Assembly: GCF_014288115.1 (NCBI RefSeq)
Contig: NZ_JACOOK010000001.1
Span: forward strand, 620,001-684,000
Direction of reading: 5' to 3'
From: Alistipes_A hominis
GTDB taxonomy: Bacteria > Bacteroidota > Bacteroidia > Bacteroidales > Rikenellaceae
DNA: 64,000 bases
Shown here: in pieces, positions 25,358 through 33,936 of the stretch
Layout of the letters: each line of letters starts with the position of its first letter
Position numbering within the stretch: the stretch's first letter is position 1
The notes under the pieces: generated by a model
Seen by the model: the letters and a program-made list of their open reading frames with translations, nothing else
Databases searched by the model: none
Told to the model about the DNA's origin: nothing
Made by a program: the position numbers and the translations under genes

Positions 25358-28300
25358 ATGAATATTTCAGAAATCAGTATCCGGCGGCCGGTGCTCGCCA
25401 CGGTGATGACCGTGATCATCCTGCTGTTCGGCCTCATCGGGTACAATTACCTCGGCGTGCGGGAGTATCCGAGCGTCGACAACCCGATCATTTCAGTCTC
25501 GTGCTCCTACCCGGGTGCGAACGCCGACGTAATCGAGAACCAGATTACCGAGCCGCTCGAACAAAACATCAACGGCATCCCCGGCATCCGCTCGCTGTCG
25601 AGCGTCAGCAGCCAGGGATCGAGTCGCATCACGGTCGAATTCGAACTGTCGGTCGACCTCGAAACCGCCGCCAACGACGTGCGCGACAAAGTCTCGCGCG
25701 CACAACGCTACCTGCCGCGCGACTGCGATCCGCCGACCGTATCGAAAGCCGATGCGGACGCTTCGCCGATCCTGATGGTCGCCATCCGCAGCGACAAACG
25801 CTCGCTGCTGGAACTGAGCGAAATCGCCGACCTGACGGTTAAAGAACAACTTCAAACGATCAGCGACGTCAGCAGCGTTTCGATCTGGGGTGAAAAGCGC
25901 TACTCGATGCGGCTGTGGCTCGACCCGGTCAAAATGGCCGGTTTCGGCCTTACGCCGGTCGACGTGAAAAACGCCGTAGACCGCGAGAACGTCGAACTCC
26001 CGTCGGGCAGCATCGAGGGAAACACCACGGAACTGACCATTCGCACGCTCGGACTGATGCACTCCGCAGAAGAATTCAACAGTCTAATAATCAAAGAAGA
26101 GAACAACCGAATCATCCGATTCCGCGACATCGGACGGGCGGAGCTCGGCCCGCAGGACACCCGCAGCTACATGAAGATGAACGGGGTGCCGATGGTCGGC
26201 GTCGTCGTGATCCCGCAGCCCGGAGCCAACCACATCGAGATCGCCGACGCGGTCTACGAACGGATGGAACGGATGAAAAAGGATCTGCCCGAAGACGTGG
26301 AAACCAGCTACGGATTCGACAACACGAAATTCATCCGCGCCTCGATCAACGAAGTCGAAAGCACCGTATACGAAGCCTTCTTCCTGGTGATCGTCATCAT
26401 TTTCCTGTTCCTGCGCGACTGGCGCGTGACGCTGGTGCCGTGCGTAGTAATCCCCGTCTCGCTGATCGGATCGTTCTTCGTGATGTACCTGGCCGGATTC
26501 TCGATCAACGTGCTGTCGATGCTGGCCGTGGTGCTGGCCGTCGGACTGGTCGTCGACGACGCGATCGTGATGACCGAAAATATCTACATCCGCATCGAAC
26601 GCGGCATGAGTCCGAAGGAGGCCGGTATCGAAGGAGCTAAGGAGATCTTTTTCGCCGTCATCTCGACGACCATCACGTTGGTGGCCGTCTTTTTCCCGAT
26701 CGTATTCATGGAGGGCATGACCGGCCGGCTGTTCCGGGAATTCAGCCTCGTAGTGGCCGGCGCGGTGATCATTTCGGCATTCTCGGCGCTGACTTTCACA
26801 CCGATGCTGGCGACCAAGCTGTTGAAGCACCGCGACCGGCCGGGGTGGTTCTACCGCAAGACCGAACCGTTCTTCGTCGGCATGAACCGTTTTTACAGCC
26901 GCACGCTGGCGGCGTTCCTGCGCCGCAGGGTGCTCGCCTTCCCGATCGTGCTGGCGATGGTCGGCATCATCTACGTCCTGTGGAGCCGGATTCCGTCCGA
27001 GATGGCGCCGCTGGAAGACCGTTCGATGATTACGATCAATACGCGCGGACCGGAAGGCGTCACTTACGAATACATACGCGACTATACCGAGGACATCAAC
27101 CGGCTGGTCGACACGCTGGTTCCCGAATCCCGGGCCGTCACGGCCCGCGTATCGAGCGGCAGCGGAAACGTGCAGATCGCGCTGAAAGACATCACCGAAC
27201 GCCAACGGTCGCAGATGGATATCGCCGAACAGCTATCCAAAGCGGTCAAAAGCAAGACGATGGCCCGCGCGTTCGTGCAGCAACAATCGACTTTCGGCGG
27301 CCGACGCGGATCGATGCCGATTCAGTACGTGCTACAAGCCACCAACCTCGAAAAATTGCAGGAGGTACTGCCGGAGTTCATGGCCAGGGTCTACGACAAC
27401 CCGACTTTCCAGATGGCCGACGTCAACCTGAAATTCAGCAAACCCGAAGCCCGCATTTCGATCAACCGCGACAAATCCAACCTGATGGGCGTCAGCACCC
27501 GCGACATCGCGCAGACGCTGCAATACGGGCTCAGCGGCCAGCGCATGGGGTATTTCTACATGAACGGGAAACAATACGAAATACTCGGCGAGATCAACCG
27601 GCAGCAGCGCAACAAGCCGGTCGACCTGAAATCGATCTATATCCGCAGCGACAAAGGCGAGATGATCCAGTTGGACAACCTGGTGAGCCTGGCCGAAGGC
27701 ATCGCGCCGCCGCAGCTCTACCGCTACAACCGTTTCGTTTCGGCCACGATCTCCGCAGGCCTGGCCGAAGGCAAAACGATCGGTCAGGGACTCGACGAGA
27801 TGGACAAAATCGCGAAAGAGGTACTAGACGACACGTTCCGCACCGCGCTGGCCGGCGACTCGAAAGAGTTCCGCGAAAGTTCGTCGAGCCTGATGTTCGC
27901 CTTCGTGCTGGCCATCGTACTGATCTACCTGATCCTCGCCGCCCAGTTCGAAAGTTTCAAAGACCCGTTCGTCATCATGCTGACCGTACCGCTGGCTGTC
28001 GCCGGAGCGCTGATATTTATGTTCGCGACCGGGCAGACGATGAATATTTTCAGCCAGATCGGGATCATCATGCTGATCGGCCTGGTCGCCAAGAACGGTA
28101 TCCTGATCGTCGAATTCGCCAACCAGAAACAGGGAACGGGCGTCGCCAAGATGCAGGCCATCGAAGAAGCGGCGCTGCAACGCCTGCGCCCGATCCTGAT
28201 GACCAGCGCCTCTACCATTCTCGGGCTGCTGCCGCTCGCCTTCGCCACCGGCGAGGGAGCCAACGGACGGATCACAATGGGGATCGCCGTGGTGGGCGGC

Positions 28301-28387
28301 ATGCTGGTTTCGACGATCATGACGCTGTACATCGTCCCGGCCATATACACCTATGTCTCCACGAACCGATTAAAAAAGCAAGCATGA
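25358..28387 (+). CDS. RND (AcrB/HAE1-type) efflux transporter
   Basis: A 1009-residue proton-driven resistance-nodulation-division pump of the inner membrane. It begins MNISEISIRRPVLATVMTVI, as AcrB-type proteins do, followed by the first periplasmic loop (SVDNPIISVSCSYPGANADV). The transmembrane core shows VGLVVDDAIVMTENIYIRIE, in which the paired Asp residues of helix 4 carry protons, and the matching helix 10 segment GLVAKNGILIVEFANQ. Length and the two-fold repeat are intact. Its stop codon overlaps the start of the tolC-type gene by 4 nt (ATGA), which implies translational coupling. Confidence 0.96.
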   Translation: MNISEISIRRPVLATVMTVIILLFGLIGYNYLGVREYPSVDNPIISVSCSYPGANADVIENQITEPLEQNINGIPGIRSLSSVSSQGSSRITVEFELSVDLETAANDVRDKVSRAQRYLPRDCDPPTVSKADADASPILMVAIRSDKRSLLELSEIADLTVKEQLQTISDVSSVSIWGEKRYSMRLWLDPVKMAGFGLTPVDVKNAVDRENVELPSGSIEGNTTELTIRTLGLMHSAEEFNSLIIKEENNRIIRFRDIGRAELGPQDTRSYMKMNGVPMVGVVVIPQPGANHIEIADAVYERMERMKKDLPEDVETSYGFDNTKFIRASINEVESTVYEAFFLVIVIIFLFLRDWRVTLVPCVVIPVSLIGSFFVMYLAGFSINVLSMLAVVLAVGLVVDDAIVMTENIYIRIERGMSPKEAGIEGAKEIFFAVISTTITLVAVFFPIVFMEGMTGRLFREFSLVVAGAVIISAFSALTFTPMLATKLLKHRDRPGWFYRKTEPFFVGMNRFYSRTLAAFLRRRVLAFPIVLAMVGIIYVLWSRIPSEMAPLEDRSMITINTRGPEGVTYEYIRDYTEDINRLVDTLVPESRAVTARVSSGSGNVQIALKDITERQRSQMDIAEQLSKAVKSKTMARAFVQQQSTFGGRRGSMPIQYVLQATNLEKLQEVLPEFMARVYDNPTFQMADVNLKFSKPEARISINRDKSNLMGVSTRDIAQTLQYGLSGQRMGYFYMNGKQYEILGEINRQQRNKPVDLKSIYIRSDKGEMIQLDNLVSLAEGIAPPQLYRYNRFVSATISAGLAEGKTIGQGLDEMDKIAKEVLDDTFRTALAGDSKEFRESSSSLMFAFVLAIVLIYLILAAQFESFKDPFVIMLTVPLAVAGALIFMFATGQTMNIFSQIGIIMLIGLVAKNGILIVEFANQKQGTGVAKMQAIEEAALQRLRPILMTSASTILGLLPLAFATGEGANGRITMGIAVVGGMLVSTIMTLYIVPAIYTYVSTNRLKKQA

Positions 28388-29697
28388 GAAAATACGTTTT
28401 GTCGATCGCAGCGGGATGTCTGTGCGGAATGTTGTCGGCACAGCAGACCTACACGCTGCAAACCTGCCTGCAGGAGGGACTCGAGAAGAACTACGCGATC
28501 CGCATTTCGAAAAACGAACAACAGATCGCCGCGAACAACGTGACGGCGGCCAATGCCGGCCGCCTGCCGTCGCTCGACCTGGCGGCCGGTTATTCGGGCG
28601 CCCTGAGCGAAAACCGCACCGAAAGCGCCGAAGGAGAACGCGGCAGCGTTTCCGGAGTTTACGACCAAACGGTAAACGCGGGACTCGACCTCGGCTGGAC
28701 GCTTTTCGACGGATTCCGGGTGCAAACCAATTACAAGCGATTGGAGGAACTGCGCGGTCTCGGCGAAGTCAATGCGCGGATCGCTATCGAGGATTTCGTA
28801 GCGGGACTGACCGCCGAATATTACAATTACGTACAGCAGAAAATCCGGCTGAAAAATTTTCTTTACGCCGTCTCGCTGTCGAAAGAGCGGCTGCGGATCG
28901 TCGAAGCCCGCTACCGGATCGGTAACTTTTCGCGGCTCGACCTGCAACAAGCGCGCGTGGATTTCAATGCCGACAGTTCGCAGTATATCAACCAGCAGGA
29001 ACTGGTGCAGGCGTCGCTGATCCGGCTGAACGAACTGATGGCGGGCCCGGACGTCAACGCTCCGCTGCAAATCTGCGACTCGCTGATCCGGGTCAACAGC
29101 CGGCTCGAAGAAGGTGAATTGCTCAAGCGGATGCTGCAAACGAACGCCTCGCTGCTCAAAGCCGACCGCAATACGGCGCTCGCCGGACTGGATCTGAAAA
29201 CGCTCCAAGCGCGAAACTATCCTTACGTCAAACTGAACGCAGGATACGGTTACCAACTGAACCGCTACGGCAACAACGCCAACCGGCAGCGGCAAACCTG
29301 GGGCCCGGACGTCGGCGCGACGCTCGGCATCACGCTGTTCGACGGCAACCGACGGCGCGAACAACGCAACGCCCGCATCCAGATCGAAAACGCCGAGCTC
29401 ACCCGGCAACAGCTCGAACTGTCGCTGCGGGCCGACCTGGCCGACTTCTGGCAGGCTTACCGCAACAACCTCGAACTGCTGAAACTCGAAGAGGAGAACC
29501 TCGTCGCAGCGACCGAGAACCACGAAATCGCAATGGAGCGCTACCTGCTCGGCGACCTGTCGGGCATCGAGATGCGGGAAGCCCAGAAAAGCCTGCTGGA
29601 CGCCGAGGAACGCATTCTCTCGGCGCAATACAACACGAAGCTGTGCGAAATCTCGTTACAGCAGATCAGCGGAAACATTTTGTCTTATCTGGAATAA
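28384..29697 (+). CDS. TolC family outer-membrane efflux protein
   Basis: A 437-residue outer-membrane factor of the RND pump. A signal peptide (MRKYVLSIAAGCLCGMLSA) is followed by two repeated TolC halves made of long helices. Typical segments are LQEGLEKNYAIRISKNEQQI in the first half, and in the second the strand DVGATLGITLFDGNRRREQR followed by the ERYLLGDLSGIEMREAQKSL helix. The ATG at 28384 overlaps the RND stop codon. The frame stays open far upstream through the RND gene because of the high GC content, but that part is a shadow. It completes the three-part exporter. Confidence 0.95.
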   Translation: MRKYVLSIAAGCLCGMLSAQQTYTLQTCLQEGLEKNYAIRISKNEQQIAANNVTAANAGRLPSLDLAAGYSGALSENRTESAEGERGSVSGVYDQTVNAGLDLGWTLFDGFRVQTNYKRLEELRGLGEVNARIAIEDFVAGLTAEYYNYVQQKIRLKNFLYAVSLSKERLRIVEARYRIGNFSRLDLQQARVDFNADSSQYINQQELVQASLIRLNELMAGPDVNAPLQICDSLIRVNSRLEEGELLKRMLQTNASLLKADRNTALAGLDLKTLQARNYPYVKLNAGYGYQLNRYGNNANRQRQTWGPDVGATLGITLFDGNRRREQRNARIQIENAELTRQQLELSLRADLADFWQAYRNNLELLKLEEENLVAATENHEIAMERYLLGDLSGIEMREAQKSLLDAEERILSAQYNTKLCEISLQQISGNILSYLE

Positions 29698-29712
29698 CTC
29701 CGTACAATTTTT

Positions 29713-29720
29713 TATCTTTG
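29713..29720 (+). promoter_or_regulatory. GH127 gene promoter, -7 element
   Basis: TATCTTTG is a perfect TAnnTTTG, 29 nt before the GH127 start codon and just after the tolC-type stop codon. No -33 TTTG at normal spacing. Confidence 0.6.
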
Positions 29721-29749
29721 TACAATAAACGAAGAACCGAATCAACCTT

Positions 29750-31741
29750 ATGAAAAAACTTTTACTTCTCGCCGCAGCCGCAGCGCTGCTCGCCCCCCAA
29801 GCTTACGGGAAAGAGAAAAAAACTTCCGCGCCGGCCTCCACGATCAAAGTACGCAACGTGCTCGAACCGGCCGCTTACGGAGCCACCCATTTCGGCGGCT
29901 ACCTGGGCGAAAAACTCGACCTGTGCATCGACAACCGGTTGATGGCCCAAGACATCGAACGGGTCGTACAGCCGTTCCGCGACAAACCGGACGGAAATTG
30001 GGGCTTCCGCTCCGAATTCTGGGGTAAATGGTACACGGCGGCCATGCAGGGCTACGGTTATGCGCCGACCGCCGAGAACCGCGCCGTGGTAGATAAAGCC
30101 GTGCAGGAACTGATCGCCACGCAGGACAAAAACGGATACATCGGTACCTATCTCGACGAGAACCACCTCGGCGAATGGGATATTTGGGGCCGTAAATACG
30201 TCATGCTCGGCCTGCTGGCCTATTACGACCAGACGCAGGACAAAAGCGTGCTCGACGCCGCCTGTAAAGTGGCCGACAACCTGATCTCAGAAACCGGTCC
30301 GGGAAGCGGGGTCAACATCGCCGCGACCGGATGGATCGGCTGGAAAGGGCTGGCCTCCTGCTCGGTATTGGAACCGATCGCGCTGCTGTACCAGAAAACC
30401 GGGGATAAACGCTACCTCGATTTCGCCGAATATATCATCAAGTCGTGGGACACGCCGAACAAGCTGACGCCGACCGGACTACGGCTGGTTCAGGAAGCCG
30501 TGTCGGGCACTCCGTTATGGAAAATGAGCGGCGCGCCGAAAGCCTACGAAATGATGTCGTGTTTCGAAGGGCTGTGCGAAATGTACCGCATTACGGGCGA
30601 TCCGCTCTATTTCGAGGCCTGCCACAAGTTGATCAACACGATCATCCGCGACGAAATCATGATCGTCGGATCGGGTTCGATGGCCGAAATCTGGTGCCAT
30701 GGCAAGATGCGCCAAACCGAACCGATGTATCAGGGGATGGAGACCTGCGTGACGGCAACCTGGATGAAGTTCCTGTATCAAATGTTGCGCCTGACCGGCG
30801 ACAGCCGCTATGCGGACGAACTGGAAACCAGCCTTTACAACGCCCTGCTCGCCTCGATGTCGCCGAAAGGAGAATGGTGGTCGTATTACGCCGGCCTGAT
30901 GGGCGAACGGGTACACAGCCACCAGCAGTTCCCGGACGTGGTGATGAGCTGCTGCGTAGCCAACGGTCCGCGCGGACTGATGATCACTCCCTCCTGGGCC
31001 GTGATGACCACCGCCGACGGCGCCGCAATCAACCTGTACGGCAAAATGAACAGCACCGTCAAGACGCCTTCCGGACAACCGCTGAAAATCAATATGGAAA
31101 GCGAATACCCGGTACAGGGGAACGTGGCGGCGACCGTGAATTTGCCCCAAAGCGAAGCCTTCGCGCTCGAACTGCGCATCCCGCAGTGGAGCAAGCGCAC
31201 TGCCATCAAGATCAACGGAGAACCTTACGACGGTTACATCCTGCCGGGCACGTACGCTTCGATCGAACGCACTTGGAACGACAACGATAAGATCGAGGTC
31301 GAACTGGACATGCGCGCGCGCGTGGTCGATGCGCCGTCGGGCGTAGGCGACGCCGCCATTGTCCGCGGGCCGATCGTCCTGGCGTTCGACTCGCGGCTGA
31401 TTCCGCGTCGCGACGGCGTGACCGAACCGCCGATGTACCGCTACGAATTCATGCGCGACACGGACAACTACATCGACGTTCAGTTGGTCGAAAACCCGGA
31501 AACGCCGGCGATCTGGATGACGTTCGACGTACCGTGCAAGGACGAAGCGGGCAACAAACACATCCTGCGGATGTGCGACTACACCTCGGCCGGAAATACC
31601 TGGCAGGAAGGCAATATCTTCCGCGTATGGGCGCAACAGCCGTTCGATTTCCGTCACCTGTACACGAACAACGTGGATTGGCGCGTCAACGTGACCGTAG
31701 GCGTCGGGCGTCCCGAGATTCCGGACATTTATAAGAAATAA
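29750..31741 (+). CDS. GH127-type secreted glycosidase (DUF1680)
   Basis: A 663-residue exported enzyme of family GH127 (formerly DUF1680), whose characterised members are beta-L-arabinofuranosidases. A signal peptide (MKKLLLLAAAAALLAPQAYG) precedes an (alpha/alpha)6 barrel with repeated helices. In the studied Bifidobacterium enzyme, the zinc-bound active site uses an ETC motif and a Cys-Cys pair; here METCVTATWMK and SCCVANGPRGL supply the same residues. The C-terminal third is beta-sandwich (VVDAPSGVGDAAIVRGPIVL). The actual substrate may differ from arabinofuranosides because related subfamilies vary. It has its own promoter, and a 39-nt palindrome lies 14 nt after its stop. Confidence 0.9.
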   Translation: MKKLLLLAAAAALLAPQAYGKEKKTSAPASTIKVRNVLEPAAYGATHFGGYLGEKLDLCIDNRLMAQDIERVVQPFRDKPDGNWGFRSEFWGKWYTAAMQGYGYAPTAENRAVVDKAVQELIATQDKNGYIGTYLDENHLGEWDIWGRKYVMLGLLAYYDQTQDKSVLDAACKVADNLISETGPGSGVNIAATGWIGWKGLASCSVLEPIALLYQKTGDKRYLDFAEYIIKSWDTPNKLTPTGLRLVQEAVSGTPLWKMSGAPKAYEMMSCFEGLCEMYRITGDPLYFEACHKLINTIIRDEIMIVGSGSMAEIWCHGKMRQTEPMYQGMETCVTATWMKFLYQMLRLTGDSRYADELETSLYNALLASMSPKGEWWSYYAGLMGERVHSHQQFPDVVMSCCVANGPRGLMITPSWAVMTTADGAAINLYGKMNSTVKTPSGQPLKINMESEYPVQGNVAATVNLPQSEAFALELRIPQWSKRTAIKINGEPYDGYILPGTYASIERTWNDNDKIEVELDMRARVVDAPSGVGDAAIVRGPIVLAFDSRLIPRRDGVTEPPMYRYEFMRDTDNYIDVQLVENPETPAIWMTFDVPCKDEAGNKHILRMCDYTSAGNTWQEGNIFRVWAQQPFDFRHLYTNNVDWRVNVTVGVGRPEIPDIYKK

Positions 31742-31755
31742 TATTTTCACCCTAT

Positions 31756-31794
31756 GTTCGAAGCGCCTGCACGAGTCGTGCAGGCGCTTCGAAC
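31756..31794. repeat. 39-nt near-perfect palindrome
   Basis: A 19-bp arm (31756-31774, starting GTTCGAAGCGCC) is followed by one base and its exact reverse complement (31776-31794). RNA from either strand would fold into a very stable hairpin, but neither side has a T tract like the other terminators in the window. It begins 14 nt after the GH127 stop and ends 12 nt before the GNAT pseudogene ATG. It may be a terminator or mRNA-stabilising stem, or a dimeric protein site. Confidence 0.6.
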
Positions 31795-31806
31795 GTGAAT
31801 ACGGAT

Positions 31807-32290
31807 ATGACGACGATAACCCGGGCGGAAAGATGCGACCTGCAACAGATCCTGGATCTGCAATACCTCGCTTACCGAAGCGAAGCCGAATTGCTGAACG
31901 ACTTCCGGATTCCCCCTTTGCTGCAAACGCTGCAAGAGCTGCGAGCGGAATTCGAAACGGGCGTCGTACTGAAAGCGACCGACGGCTGCGGCAGAATCGT
32001 CGGCTCCGTCCGCGCGCATACGGACGGTCGCACGCTGTTCATCGGCAAACTGATCGTCGGGCATCAACAACGGAGAAAAGGGATCGGCACCGAACTGCTC
32101 GGATCGATCGAAAAAGAGTATCCACCGATGCGAACTCTTCACAAGCCATAGCAGCGTTCGGAACCTGGCTCTTTATCGGCGGCTGGGCTACCGTCCTTTC
32201 CCCGAAAGAGAGGCCTATCCCGGAATGCGGCTCGTCTATCTGGAAAAATTTCCCAGGCAGGAAAACGTTCCGGCGGGCGAAATCCCGTAA
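31807..32290 (+). pseudogene. GNAT acetyltransferase, frameshifted
   Basis: A GNAT-family N-acetyltransferase broken by a frameshift. The first part (MTTITRAERCDLQQILDLQY to EKEYPPMR) contains the acetyl-CoA motif as IVGHQQRRKGIGTELLGSIE and ends at a stop near 32151. Moving to the next frame at about 32131 gives ELFTSHSSVRNLALYRRLGY and then MRLVYLEKF, the expected GNAT C-terminus, ending at 32288-32290. The reading restores a protein of normal size, about 160 residues. The shift is equivalent to losing two bases or gaining one (modulo three) right after ATGCG; a 5-nt deletion between CG repeats would explain it. A sequencing error cannot be excluded. I chose the ATG at 31807 over an in-frame GTG at 31795. 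Confidence 0.78.
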
Positions 32291-32304
32291 TTACGAAAAA
32301 AAGG

Positions 32305-32334
32305 AAAACGACCGACAGACTGCCGGTCGTTTTT
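32305..32334. terminator. Bidirectional hairpin terminator
   Basis: AAAACGACCG (32305-32314) pairs with CGGTCGTTTT (32324-32333) around a 9-nt loop, with further T downstream. A and T ends serve both directions. It lies between the GNAT pseudogene and the end of the leftward PLP-enzyme gene. Confidence 0.8.
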
Positions 32335-32358
32335 CGTTCTTATATAAGTCGCGCCTCG

Positions 32359-33654
32359 CTACGAAAACAGGCGACCTACTTTTTCGGCCACCTCTTTTGC
32401 ATCCGGATCGATCGGGAAGACAGCCGACGGCTTCAGGTAATGTAATTTTTTGCCCTGCATAAAGCGTTTCTCCCCACCGCCGGTAACGTTCAGCATAACG
32501 ATCTTTTCCGGATCGACCTCGCCGTCGCGCACCGCCTGGATCAGCGTAGCCAGCGCCACGGCCGGAGCGGAGTAAATATCCACGCCTTCGCACTCCAGGA
32601 AAAGCTCTTTAGCGGCGCGCGCTGCTTCGTTGGTCGCAACCAGGATATCGCCGCCGGTATCGGTCAACGCATCGAAGAGCCCGCCTTTGATCCCGTAGGG
32701 CGGCTTGCGGTTCGACAGCACTTTGGCGTCGATCTCTTCGGCGTCGATACGGGCGCAGTCGTCGTTGTAAGGCAGCATTTCGCGCGAGCGGGCTTTCCAT
32801 GCATTGTACATCGGCACGAACGGCGCGTTCTGCGACACCATCAGCCGCATTTTGTGATTGCCGAACCGACCGTCCTCGATCAGGCGCAGGTTGGCTTCCC
32901 AGGCGGCGATCGCTCCGGTTCCGCTGCCTACGGCTTGGAAATAGTAGTCCGGAATCCGGCCGATATGCGTTACGGCCGAAAGCACCGTGGTCGCCATCCC
33001 GTCGCGGCGAGCCACGTTCTTGGCGCCGCCTTCTGCGAAAAATTTATCGGATTGCAGGGCGAGGTTACTCAGATGGATCGCATCGAAATAGTCGCTTCCC
33101 TTCTGCGAAACGATCAGTTTCACGCAATCGTTCAGCGGCGCGTCGAACCACAGCGCGTCGATGTTGTCTTCCGGCACGCTCAGCAGCAGCGGAATACGGT
33201 TATCGGAACAGACTTTGGCAAAAGCGCGCGCCGTATTGCCGGCCGAAGCCACCACCAGCACTTTGTCCTTGTGGCTGCCGTTCAGCCTTCCGCAAACCGA
33301 ATACGCCTCCGTCTCTTTGAACGAGCAGGTGGACATCCGGGCCCCGATCTCCGGGAAATAACCGTTGAACGTAATATACAGATTTTTAAGCCCAAGTTTC
33401 TGCGCAAGTCCTTTGCTCTTGTAAGTTACCGGCGCGCACGAACCGGCCAGCATCCTTTTGACCGGCAACCATTCGGCGAAACGGTAAATCCCGTGCTCCT
33501 CGCCGTGCGGATGGATTTGCTGCGATTCGTAAACGGCGCGGATCAGCGACGGATGCGAACTCTGCGTATCGTCGAGCGTCCAGCCCTCGTCTTCGAAAAT
33601 CCGTTTCGTCGCGACATTCTGCAACTTATACCTGGTGGCGTTAAAATTTTCCAT
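32359..33654 (-). CDS. Cysteate synthase-like PLP enzyme (threonine synthase fold)
   Basis: A 431-residue PLP enzyme of the threonine-synthase superfamily. The PLP lysine lies in TCSFKETEAYSV, unlike the FKDR form of true threonine synthases. The phosphate-binding loops AGNTARAFAKV and QAVGSGTGAIAAWEANL are present. The whole protein (MENFNATRYKLQNVATKRIF, GYFPEIGARMSTCSF, FAEGGAKNVARRDGM) matches the group I recall as cysteate synthase, which makes L-cysteate from O-phosphoserine and sulfite. Cysteate is the precursor of sulfonolipids made by Alistipes and relatives, so that role is attractive. Threonine synthase is the alternative, and general annotation may say so. It has a perfect -7 element at 33711. 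No sulfonolipid acyltransferase is adjacent. Confidence 0.75.
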   Translation of the reverse strand: MENFNATRYKLQNVATKRIFEDEGWTLDDTQSSHPSLIRAVYESQQIHPHGEEHGIYRFAEWLPVKRMLAGSCAPVTYKSKGLAQKLGLKNLYITFNGYFPEIGARMSTCSFKETEAYSVCGRLNGSHKDKVLVVASAGNTARAFAKVCSDNRIPLLLSVPEDNIDALWFDAPLNDCVKLIVSQKGSDYFDAIHLSNLALQSDKFFAEGGAKNVARRDGMATTVLSAVTHIGRIPDYYFQAVGSGTGAIAAWEANLRLIEDGRFGNHKMRLMVSQNAPFVPMYNAWKARSREMLPYNDDCARIDAEEIDAKVLSNRKPPYGIKGGLFDALTDTGGDILVATNEAARAAKELFLECEGVDIYSAPAVALATLIQAVRDGEVDPEKIVMLNVTGGGEKRFMQGKKLHYLKPSAVFPIDPDAKEVAEKVGRLFS

Positions 33655-33710
33655 GTTCTTAATCGGATGAACTATCGTTTCTGCGTTTCCCGAACGACCG
33701 GGACGCTTTA

Positions 33711-33718
33711 CAAAAGTA
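33711..33718 (-). promoter_or_regulatory. Promoter of the cysteate synthase-like gene, -7 element
   Basis: The minus strand reads TACTTTTG (perfect TAnnTTTG), about 57 nt before the start codon. A weak GTTG on the minus strand lies 20 nt upstream. Confidence 0.55.
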
Positions 33719-33936
33719 GGACAATTTTAAGAAACAGCCAACAGAAACGACCGGATACAGACCCCGCAACAACCACAGATACCGCAAAATACGTCTTTAT
33801 ACTTACGTCCGATTTCCCCTTTGCCCGACGAATGCGACCGGATCGGCCATCGCACAAAATCCGGGGAGCAGCGCTCTTTTTTTTCCGGAAGGAAAAGCCT
33901 ACCTTAGTGGCGGGCAATCAAAAGACGGAGACTGAC

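Noticed and set aside
26845..28383. Frame open upstream of the tolC-type gene, inside the RND gene
   Set aside because: It is an alternative frame of the RND gene. The real TolC-type protein starts at the ATG at 28384, with a signal peptide.
33900..33908. Possible ppk1 promoter TACCTTAG
   Set aside because: One mismatch to TAnnTTTG and no -33 box; too weak to list as a feature.
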